From the NCBI GenBank assembly GCA_040223615.1, contig JAVKFY010000081.1, positions 62,001-126,000 on the forward strand: a stretch of DNA of 64,000 nt, read 5' to 3'. The notes under the pieces are model-generated. The model was not told the DNA's origin, did not search any database, and saw nothing but the letters and a program-made list of their open reading frames with translations. A program made the position numbers and the translations under genes. Shown in pieces: positions 27,349 through 34,459 of this stretch. The stretch's first letter is position 1; each line of letters opens with the position of its first letter. This DNA comes from JAVKFY01 sp040223615 (GTDB lineage Bacteria > Pseudomonadota > Alphaproteobacteria > GCA-2731375).

Positions 27349-27987
27349 ATGCAGCACTACACCTACTTCCGCTCCTCGGCCGCCTATCGGGTGCGCATCG
27401 CGCTGAACCTGAAGGGCATCGCCGCGCAGGAACACTATGTCCATCTGCGCAAGGGCGAGCAGACCGGCGCCGACTACCTCAAGCACAACCCGCAAGGTCT
27501 GGTGCCGGCGCTGGTCGACGACAACGGCACGGTGCTGGGCCAGTCGCTGGCGATCATCGAGTATCTCGACGAGACCCGGCCGGAGCCGCCGCTGCTGCCG
27601 CCCGATCCTAGGGGCCGGGCGCGGGTGCGCCAGTTATCCTACGTGATCGCCGCCGACCTGCACCCGCTGAACAACCTGCGTGTCCTGAATTACCTGTCCG
27701 ACACCGTCGGCGTGACCCAGGAGCAGCGCCTGGCATGGTACCGGCATTGGACCGAGACCGGACTGGCGGCGCTGGAGACGTTGCTGGCGGGGGCCGGCAC
27801 CGGCACCTATTGCCACGGCGACACGCCGACCATGGCCGACCTGTGCCTGGTGCCGCAGGTTTACAACGCCAACCGTTTCGAGGTGGAGATGGCGCCCTAT
27901 CCGACCGTACAGCGCATCAACGACGCCTGCCTGGCGCTCGACGACTTCGCCAAGGCGGCGCCCGACGTGCAGCCGGACGCGGAGTAG
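27349..27987 (+). CDS. maiA: Maleylacetoacetate isomerase (GST zeta class)
   Basis: 212 residues. The zeta-class signature YFRSSAAYRVRIALNLKG gives the glutathione-activating serines at residues 8-9, and SLAIIEYLDETRP is the glutathione-binding loop. MaiA isomerises maleylacetoacetate to fumarylacetoacetate in tyrosine/homogentisate catabolism. No other homogentisate-pathway gene is present nearby, so the pathway assignment rests on the protein alone. It is followed six bases later by a second GST. Confidence 0.85.
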   Translation: MQHYTYFRSSAAYRVRIALNLKGIAAQEHYVHLRKGEQTGADYLKHNPQGLVPALVDDNGTVLGQSLAIIEYLDETRPEPPLLPPDPRGRARVRQLSYVIAADLHPLNNLRVLNYLSDTVGVTQEQRLAWYRHWTETGLAALETLLAGAGTGTYCHGDTPTMADLCLVPQVYNANRFEVEMAPYPTVQRINDACLALDDFAKAAPDVQPDAE

Positions 27988-27993
27988 GCGGCC

Positions 27994-28602
27994 ATGAGCG
28001 AACTCGTCCTCTACCGTACGGCGGGCTCGTCTGCCGTGCGCCGCGTGGTGATCGCGCTGCGCCTGAAGGGCCTGACGTATCGCGAGGAGATCGTCGACTT
28101 CGCCGAGGTCAAGGCGCCGGGCCATGCCTACGCCCGGCTCAACCCGCAGACCAAGGTGCCGAGCCTGGTGCACGGCGACGTTATCCTGACGCAGTCGATG
28201 GCGATCCTGGAGTATCTCGACGAGAGTTTCCCCGAGGTGCCGCTGCTGCCCGCCGGCGCGGCGGCGCGGGCCCGGGCGCGTATGCTGGCGCAGATCGTCG
28301 TCTGCGAGGTCCATCCGCTGCAGAACAGCGTCATGGTGCCGTGGATGGCGCAGGCGTGGGGCACGCCGGAAGCGGTCGGCGTCGCCTGGCAGCAGCACTG
28401 GATCGTCAAGGGTCTGGCGGCGATCGAGGCCCACCTGGGCGGTGATCCCTATTGTGTCGGCGAGGCGCCGACGATGGCCGACATCTGCCTGGTGCCGCAG
28501 CTCACGCGCGCCCGCGCCTACGATGTCGACCTGACGCCCTATCCCAAGGTGCTGGCGGTCGAGGCGCGCTGCCTGGAACTGGACGCCTTCCGAGCCGGTT
28601 GA
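27994..28602 (+). CDS. Glutathione S-transferase, second MaiA-like copy
   Basis: 202 residues, tandem to the previous gene and clearly homologous to it (YRTAGSSAVRRVVIALRLKG; SQ-type loop TQSMAILEYLDESFPEVPLLP; GEAPTMADICLVPQ). The SSAAYR motif has become SSAVRR, so the active-site loop keeps both serines but changes the following residues. It may be a neofunctionalised copy with a different cis-trans isomerase or dechlorination-type substrate. Start ATG follows the maiA stop within seven bases. Confidence 0.85.
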   Translation: MSELVLYRTAGSSAVRRVVIALRLKGLTYREEIVDFAEVKAPGHAYARLNPQTKVPSLVHGDVILTQSMAILEYLDESFPEVPLLPAGAAARARARMLAQIVVCEVHPLQNSVMVPWMAQAWGTPEAVGVAWQQHWIVKGLAAIEAHLGGDPYCVGEAPTMADICLVPQLTRARAYDVDLTPYPKVLAVEARCLELDAFRAG

Positions 28603-28660
28603 CGGCCGGCGCCGGCAGCGGCGAGGCTAGCGTTCGGGACGAGAACAGGAGAGGGCGGCG

Positions 28661-29422
28661 ATGCACGTGGCCACCGACGAGGGCATCCGGCGCCTGAAAG
28701 GCCTGCTGGCGGACAGCCGCCGCGCCGTGGTGTTTACCGGCGCCGGCATTTCCACCGAGAGCGGCATTCCCGACTTCCGCAGCCCCGGCGGCATTTGGAC
28801 CCAGTACAAGCCGATCGACTTCCGCGATTTCCTGGCCTCGGAGGAGATGCGGCGCGAGTCGTGGCGGCGCAAGTTCGCCACCGAGGCGACGATGAAGGCA
28901 GCCGAACCGAACCGCGGCCACCGCGCCGTCGCCAAGCTGGTCGACAGCGGCAAGGTCGCCGCCATCGTCACGCAGAACATCGACGGCCTGCACCAGGCGT
29001 CCGGCGTGCCGGCCGACAAGGTCATCGAGCTGCACGGCAACTCGACCTACGCGAGTTGTCTCAACTGCGGCTTGCGCCACGAGCTCGACGCGATCAAGGC
29101 GCTGTTCGCCAACGGCGAGATCCTGCCCGACTGCCGCGAGTGCGGCGGCATCGTGAAGACCGCGACGATCTCCTTCGGCCAGTCGATGCCGGAGGACGAG
29201 ATGATGCGGGCGCACGAGGAAACGCTGCTGTGCGACCTGTTCATCGTGCTGGGCTCGTCGCTGGTGGTCTATCCGGCGGCCGGGTTCCCGACTCAGGCCA
29301 AACGCAACGGCGCCCGCCTGGTGATCGTCAACAACGAGGAAACCGACCAGGACGAGTACGCCGACCTGATCGTCCGCGACTCCATCGGCACCGTGCTGGG
29401 CGACGCTGTCGGGGTGAACTGA
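28661..29422 (+). CDS. Sir2 family NAD-dependent protein deacylase
   Basis: 253 residues, with AGGAGAGGG upstream of the ATG. The NAD pocket FTGAGISTESGIPDFRSPGG, the TQNIDGLHQASG motif and catalytic histidine in ELHGN are intact. Two CxxC pairs (CLNC and CREC) make the zinc site. It is a bacterial sirtuin without the Tyr-x-x-Arg desuccinylase motif that I can identify, so deacetylation of protein lysines, for example in acyl-CoA synthetases, is the likely role. An acyl-CoA ligase is encoded in the window at 51.4 kb, but far away. Confidence 0.92.
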   Translation: MHVATDEGIRRLKGLLADSRRAVVFTGAGISTESGIPDFRSPGGIWTQYKPIDFRDFLASEEMRRESWRRKFATEATMKAAEPNRGHRAVAKLVDSGKVAAIVTQNIDGLHQASGVPADKVIELHGNSTYASCLNCGLRHELDAIKALFANGEILPDCRECGGIVKTATISFGQSMPEDEMMRAHEETLLCDLFIVLGSSLVVYPAAGFPTQAKRNGARLVIVNNEETDQDEYADLIVRDSIGTVLGDAVGVN

Positions 29423-29467
29423 GGCGCCCTCGACGGGTCGCCAACGCCCGTCCTCAAGACCCAAACC

Positions 29468-29573
29468 GTCACCCTGGACTTGATCCGGGGCCCATGTCGC
29501 CGCCGCCGAGGCGCGCGTTCGTGTGTGACGATGGTGCGTGTCGAGATGGATGCCGGCTCAAGGCGGCGTCACG
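29468..29573. repeat. Imperfect palindromic intergenic repeat of alphaproteobacterial type
   Basis: The left end GTCACCCTGGACTTGATCCG and the reverse complement of the right end (GTGACGCCGCCTTGAGCCGG) align over about 30 bases with several mismatches, so the 106-base unit folds back on itself. The core TGGACTTGATCCGGG resembles a repeat I know to be scattered between genes of many alphaproteobacteria. It lies between convergent sirtuin and DsbA-like genes, where it may end transcription. I found only this copy in the window. Confidence 0.6.
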
Positions 29574-29615
29574 GGAGACAATGACCGCTGGTCAAGACCA
29601 TACGATCCTGGCGCC

Positions 29616-30374
29616 TCAGCAGATCGCGCAGTTCTGCCGGCGTTCCTCGACCACGGCCATGATGCGTTCGTAGGGCAGGGCGCCGGGGATCAGCGACTCG
29701 CCGATCAGCAGGGTGGGCGTGCCGCGGATGCCGAGCGCCTCGGCCAGCCGCCGGTTGGCGTCGATCTCGGCGCCGACTTCCGGGCTGTGCAGGTCCTGCT
29801 TCAGCTTGTTCATGTCGAGGCCCATGTCCTCGGCCACTTTCATGGCCACCCGGCCGTCGACCCGGCCGCGATAGGCCATCAGCTCGTTGTGCAGTTCCAG
29901 GTACTTGCCCTGCTTCTTGGCGGCGATGGCGACGCGGCTGGCCTGGATCGACTCGTCCGACAGGATCGGCAACTCCTTGAAGATGAAGCGCAGGTCGTCG
30001 TTCTTCGCCTGCAGCTGCTGCATCGTCGGCAGTATCCGCTTGCAGTAGCCGCAGTTGTAGTCGAAGAACTCGACCACCGGCACGGCGCCGTCGGGGTTGA
30101 CGACATGGTCGTAGCCGTTCGACAGCACCTCGTCGCGATACTTGACGATGCCGGCCGCGGCGTCGGAAGCGGCCTGCGCCTTCTGCTTCCGCTCCAGCTC
30201 CTCGGTCATCTCGATCAGGATGTCCGGGTGCGCCATCAGGTATGCCCGGATCATCTTCTCGATCGCCGCCTTCTGCGTCGGCGTGAAGGTTTCGTCCGCC
30301 GCCTGCGGCGCCACCACCGGCCCGGCCAGCAGCACCAACAGGGGCAGGAACAGCCAGCGCTTGAACGCTTTCAT
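29616..30374 (-). CDS. Exported DsbA-family thiol oxidoreductase
   Basis: 252 residues from the ATG at 30374, chosen because GAGAGGA lies upstream and MKAFKRWLFLPLLVLLAGPV is a signal peptide. A helical N-terminal region (FTPTQKAAIEKMIRAYLMAHPDILIE) precedes the thioredoxin fold with C108-G-Y-C111 and the cis-proline loop GIRGTPTLLIG. This arrangement is that of the Com1/ScsC-like DsbA proteins of Alphaproteobacteria, acting on disulfides in the periplasm. An unusual extra pair of cysteines ends the protein (QNCAIC). It lies downstream of and on the same strand as the M48 protease gene. Confidence 0.9.
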   Translation of the reverse strand: MKAFKRWLFLPLLVLLAGPVVAPQAADETFTPTQKAAIEKMIRAYLMAHPDILIEMTEELERKQKAQAASDAAAGIVKYRDEVLSNGYDHVVNPDGAVPVVEFFDYNCGYCKRILPTMQQLQAKNDDLRFIFKELPILSDESIQASRVAIAAKKQGKYLELHNELMAYRGRVDGRVAMKVAEDMGLDMNKLKQDLHSPEVGAEIDANRRLAEALGIRGTPTLLIGESLIPGALPYERIMAVVEERRQNCAIC

Positions 30375-30491
30375 CGTCAATCCTCTCGCAACGCCACAGC
30401 ACGCCATTAAGCGATACTCGCCGCCCAGGGCAAGCCAAGCCCGCTCAAGTTTCCGTGCCTTGTTCACGGTCGCCGAAGGCGCCGGCCGGAA

Positions 30492-31865
30492 TTATCTGTC
30501 TTCGCGCTTCTTCTGCGCCGACTCCGCCGCCTGCTTGATGTCCTCGGCGCGCAGCGCGCCCGGGCTGCCGGCGGGCAGCAGCTTGGTGGCGCGGTCGGCC
30601 TGGCCGCCGGCCTCGCGGAACCGGCCGGCCAGCATGTAGCGTTCCGCCGTCGCCAGCGACGCCTCGCCGATCTGGTCGTCGCGCCCGTAGGCCATCGCCA
30701 GCCACCGCCAGGCGCCGATATTGGAGCGGTCGACCCGGATCGCCGCGTTCAGGTTCTCGATCGCGTCCTTGACGTAGCGGTCCGACTGCACCGAGACCTG
30801 CGCCTGCCCCAGCCCGACCCGCAGCAGTGCCTCGTTCGGGGCCAGCTCGACGGCGCGCTGGTAGCTCGGCACGGCGTCGTCGATTCTGCCGCTCTCCAGC
30901 AGGATCTGCCCGCGCAGCTCGTGGAAAAAGGGATCGTCGGGCTGTTCCGCCAAAAGGCTGTCGACCAGCGCCACCGCCTTGTCGTCCTCGCGCCGCTGGT
31001 GGTGCGCGACCGAGCGGGCGTAGCGCGCCGGGACCGAGGTGTCGCTTTCCGGGTAGCGCTTCATCGTCTGGGCCGGCGAATCGAGAAAGCCGTGCAGCTT
31101 GGCGACCATGCGGTCGTGCCGCGCCACCAGCGCCGGCGGATCGGTCTTGCCGGTATAGGGCGACTTGTCGACGTGGAACTTGATCGCCGCCAGTCGCTCG
31201 CGGGTCAGCGGGTGGGTGCGGACATAGGGGTCCTGGCTGGTCGCCAGCAGCGCTTCCTGGTCGCCGAGCTTCTCCAGGAAGCCGTACAGGCCGATGCCGG
31301 ATTGCTGGGTTTCGTCCAGAAACCGCAGGCCGGCCTGGTCGGCGGCCGACTCCTGGGTGCGCGAGTATTGCAGGAAGGAGCGCTGCGCCACCTGGGTGCC
31401 GCCGGCGATGATCGCGCCGCCCGCCGCGCCGCCGCCGCCCACCATCACCGCCGCGCCCAGCAGGAAAGCCAGCAGCGACTGCGCGCTGGCGTCCTGGATC
31501 GCGTCCAGCGAGCGTGCCAGATGACCGCCGGCAATGTGACCGGTCTCGTGCGCGATCACGCCGATCACCTGGTTCGGCGTGTCGGCGGCCATCAGCAGGC
31601 CGGTGTTGATGAAGATATTCTGCCCGCCGGCGACGAACGCGTTCAGGCCCTTGTCGTTGATCAGGTGCACCCGGACGGCGTCCGGTGACAGGCCGGCGGC
31701 GGCGAAAAGTGGCGCGCCATAGAGACGAATGGTATTTTCGATCTCCGCGTCGCGGATGAATGAAAAGCCGCCGCGCGCCGCCGCCCCGGTGACGCCTGCC
31801 GGCATCAGCAGCAAGGCGATCAGCCACATCGAAACGTATTGTCGGACCGACAAGGTCAACCGCAT
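30492..31865 (-). CDS. Periplasmic M48 metalloprotease with TPR domain (BepA-like)
   Basis: 457 residues with a signal peptide (SMWLIALLLMPAGVTGAAA). The zinc site is HETGH at 106-110, with the third ligand glutamate in RTQESAADQAG. A glycine-rich hydrophobic stretch (about 140-165) follows the helix, as in BepA/YfgC. Residues 270-450 form TPR-like repeats. BepA proteases help assemble or degrade outer-membrane proteins such as LptD. The ATG lies back to back with that of the GGT-like gene: the two start codons share the bases CATG. Confidence 0.9.
   Translation of the reverse strand: MRLTLSVRQYVSMWLIALLLMPAGVTGAAARGGFSFIRDAEIENTIRLYGAPLFAAAGLSPDAVRVHLINDKGLNAFVAGGQNIFINTGLLMAADTPNQVIGVIAHETGHIAGGHLARSLDAIQDASAQSLLAFLLGAAVMVGGGGAAGGAIIAGGTQVAQRSFLQYSRTQESAADQAGLRFLDETQQSGIGLYGFLEKLGDQEALLATSQDPYVRTHPLTRERLAAIKFHVDKSPYTGKTDPPALVARHDRMVAKLHGFLDSPAQTMKRYPESDTSVPARYARSVAHHQRREDDKAVALVDSLLAEQPDDPFFHELRGQILLESGRIDDAVPSYQRAVELAPNEALLRVGLGQAQVSVQSDRYVKDAIENLNAAIRVDRSNIGAWRWLAMAYGRDDQIGEASLATAERYMLAGRFREAGGQADRATKLLPAGSPGALRAEDIKQAAESAQKKREDR
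31839..31853. promoter_or_regulatory. Palindrome at the M48 / GGT-like divergent start
   Basis: TTGTCGGACCGACAA has 7-bp perfect arms around one central base. It lies inside codons 5-9 of the protease gene and 11 bases upstream of the GGT-like ATG at 31864. The position would suit an operator or a translation-blocking hairpin for the rightward gene, but it also encodes protein on the other strand. Confidence 0.35.
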
Positions 31866-33303
31866 GTCTCCGCTTACCTCACTTCACGCTACGGGCGCCG
31901 CCGGCACAGGTCAACGAAGCCGGGGTGTCATCGCCACCGCCGTTGCCGCCGTCGTCGCCACGACCCTGCTGGCCGCCTGCGACGCGCGCCCGCCGGTTGG
32001 CGAGGTCGGCAATATCTCCGGCGCCATCGGCGCGGTCGCCGCCGTGGAGCCCGCCGCCACCCTGGTGGCGCAGGATACATTGTCCGCCGGCGGCACCGCC
32101 GCGGATGCGGTCACGGCCGCCTATTTCACGTTGCTGGTGACCTATCCCGTCGCGGTCGGTGTTGGCGGCGGCGGCATCTGCGTGACCTATGACCGCGAGA
32201 GCAACGTCGCCGAGACCTTGGACTTCCGCGCCGGCCAGGGCAGCGGGACGGTGCCGGTGCCGGGTACGCTGCGGGGCATGGCGGCGCTGCACGCGCGCTA
32301 CGGCCGGCTGCCGTGGACGCAGCTCATCGGTCCGGCGGAATCGAACGCCCGCTTCGGGGTGCCGATGAGCCGGGCGCTGGCACGCCGCGTTGCCGAGAAC
32401 GAGGCCGCGATTCGCGCCGACAAGGGCCTGGCCGAGCTGTTCGTGAACGAGCAGGGCGCGTTGCGCGGTGAGGGCGACCCGCTGCGTCAGGTGGCGTTGT
32501 CCTCGGTACTGGGCGCGGTGCGCAGCCGCGGCGTCGGCGACTTTTATGGAGGCGAATCCGGTCGCGCGCTGGTCGAGGCGGTCGAACTCGCCGGCGAGTC
32601 GCTGGCGGTCGACGATCTTCGGGCCTATCGCGCGACCTGGCGCAAGACACTGCGGCAGGAACTCGACAACGTCACCTTCCATGCCCCGGCCGAGGTTGGC
32701 GCCGGCGGCACCATCGCAAAGCTGCTGCAAACGCTCCCCGCCGGCGGTGGCGGAGAGGCCATGGTCGCGGCCAGCCGTGCCGCCTACGCCGGTGGCGCCG
32801 ACGTGCCGGAACGCCCGGGCGACGCCGGGGTCGTCGCCATCGATCGCCGCGGCAATGGCGTGGCCTGCGCCTTCACGTTGCGCCAGGATTTCGGCAGCGG
32901 CCGCATGGCCCGCGCCAGCGGCGTCATCCTGTCCGCCGCCGACACCAACGCCGATGCCGCGCTGGCACCTGTGGTCGGCGCCAACATGAACACCGATCAG
33001 GTCTATTTCGCCGGTGTCGCTTCCGGCGGCTGGCCGGCCGCGCTGGCCGTCGCCGCGGTGGCGCGCGGCGTGTCGAGCAGTGACGACCTGAGCGCCGCCA
33101 TCGCCGCACCGCGCGCCGCGCAGGCCGGTGCCGGCGGCCCGGTGCTGGCGGAGCAGGGCGCCGGCGTCGGTGTGGCGAAGACAGTGCCGGCACTCGGCCT
33201 GGTGCAGGCCGGCTGGTGCTCGAACGGCGCCAAGAGCAACCCCGAACGCTGTCAGGGCCGGTCCGACCCGCGCGGCTTCGGCCTCGGCGAAGATGGAGGC
33301 TGA
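31864..33303 (+). CDS. Gamma-glutamyltransferase-like lipoprotein lacking the catalytic threonine
   Basis: 479 residues from the ATG at 31864. A lipobox LLAAC puts the modified cysteine at 39, so it is an envelope lipoprotein. The fold follows GGT: DTLSAGGTAADAV, VGVGGGGICVTYD, the substrate arginine context LDFRAG, and later DRRGNGVACAFTL and FGSG. Where active GGTs are cut before a TTH motif, this protein reads PERPGDAGVVAID (315-327), so the N-terminal nucleophile threonine is absent. It should therefore be neither self-processed nor catalytically active as a GGT. It precedes an aminotransferase by three bases. Confidence 0.78.
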   Translation: MSPLTSLHATGAAGTGQRSRGVIATAVAAVVATTLLAACDARPPVGEVGNISGAIGAVAAVEPAATLVAQDTLSAGGTAADAVTAAYFTLLVTYPVAVGVGGGGICVTYDRESNVAETLDFRAGQGSGTVPVPGTLRGMAALHARYGRLPWTQLIGPAESNARFGVPMSRALARRVAENEAAIRADKGLAELFVNEQGALRGEGDPLRQVALSSVLGAVRSRGVGDFYGGESGRALVEAVELAGESLAVDDLRAYRATWRKTLRQELDNVTFHAPAEVGAGGTIAKLLQTLPAGGGGEAMVAASRAAYAGGADVPERPGDAGVVAIDRRGNGVACAFTLRQDFGSGRMARASGVILSAADTNADAALAPVVGANMNTDQVYFAGVASGGWPAALAVAAVARGVSSSDDLSAAIAAPRAAQAGAGGPVLAEQGAGVGVAKTVPALGLVQAGWCSNGAKSNPERCQGRSDPRGFGLGEDGG

Positions 33304-33306
33304 GCC

Positions 33307-34452
33307 ATGAAGATCGGCACCCGCAGCGACGTTCCCGGCTTCATCGTCATGGACGTGATGAAAGCCGCCGCCGAGCGCCAGGCGACCGGCGCCGACGTGC
33401 TGCACATGGAGGTCGGCCAACCCGCGACGGGCGCGCCGAAGGGCGCCGTCGAGGCGGTGAAGCAGGCGCTCGACAGCAACGTGCTGGGCTACACCCTGGC
33501 GCTCGGCATCGATCCGCTGCGCCAGCGCATCGCCCGTCACTACCAGGACATGTACGGCCTGAACGTGCCGGTGGAGCGCATCGCCGTCACCACCGGTTCG
33601 TCGGGCGCCTTCATGCTGGCCTTCCTGGCTTCGTTCGACCCCGGCGACAAGGTCGCGATCCTGCGGCCGGGCTATCCCTGTTACCGCCACATCCTCTCCA
33701 CCCTGCAGATCGAGGTGGTGGAGGTGCCGGTCGGCGCCGCGAGCGGGTTTCAGCCGACGCTGGCGATGCTCGACGCGGCCGGCGGCGCCGACCTGGCCGG
33801 GCTGCTGATCGCGTCGCCGGCGAACCCGACCGGCTCGATGCTGAGCCGCGGCCAGCTCGCCGAGATCGTCGGCTACTGCCGGGACAACGGCATCCGATTC
33901 ATTTCCGACGAGATCTATCACGGCATCACCTTCAGCGAGCCGGCGGTGACGGCGGCCGAGCTCGACGACCAGGCGATCGTCATCAACAGCTTCTCGAAAT
34001 ACTACTCGATGACCGGCTGGCGGCTCGGCTGGATGGTGCTGCCAGACGAACTGGTGCGGCCGGTGGAGCGGCTGGCGCAGAACCTGTTCATTTCGCCGCC
34101 GGCGATATCGCAGGTCGCCGGCGCCGCCGCGATGGATTGCCACGACGAGGTGCGGGCCAATGTCGCGCGTTACGCCGCGAACCGCGAGCTGCTATTGCGC
34201 GAGCTGCCGAAGGCCGGCCTGGACAAGCTGGCGCCGGCCGACGGCGCCTTCTACATCTACGCCGACGTGCGCCACCTGACCAACGACTCCGCCGCCTTCT
34301 GCAAGGACATGCTGAACATCACCGGCGTCGCGGCGACACCGGGCCTGGATTTCGACCAAGTCGACGGCGGCGGTTACGTCCGCTTCTGTTTTGCCGGCGC
34401 CACGCCGGACATGGCCGCGGCTGCCGACGCGCTCAAGTCCTGGCTGCGCTGA
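33307..34452 (+). CDS. Class I/II pyridoxal-phosphate aminotransferase
   Basis: 381 residues. The PLP lysine lies in INSFSKYYSMTGWRLGW, with the cofactor-binding ASPANPTGS and SDEIYHGI motifs and the carboxylate-binding arginine in VRFCFAG. The whole resembles aspartate/aromatic or 2-aminoadipate-type aminotransferases; the substrate cannot be told. It sits four bases after the GGT-like lipoprotein gene and probably shares its transcript. Convergent with rne, the gap to which is only seven bases. Confidence 0.9.
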   Translation: MKIGTRSDVPGFIVMDVMKAAAERQATGADVLHMEVGQPATGAPKGAVEAVKQALDSNVLGYTLALGIDPLRQRIARHYQDMYGLNVPVERIAVTTGSSGAFMLAFLASFDPGDKVAILRPGYPCYRHILSTLQIEVVEVPVGAASGFQPTLAMLDAAGGADLAGLLIASPANPTGSMLSRGQLAEIVGYCRDNGIRFISDEIYHGITFSEPAVTAAELDDQAIVINSFSKYYSMTGWRLGWMVLPDELVRPVERLAQNLFISPPAISQVAGAAAMDCHDEVRANVARYAANRELLLRELPKAGLDKLAPADGAFYIYADVRHLTNDSAAFCKDMLNITGVAATPGLDFDQVDGGGYVRFCFAGATPDMAAAADALKSWLR

Positions 34453-34459
34453 CGACGCC

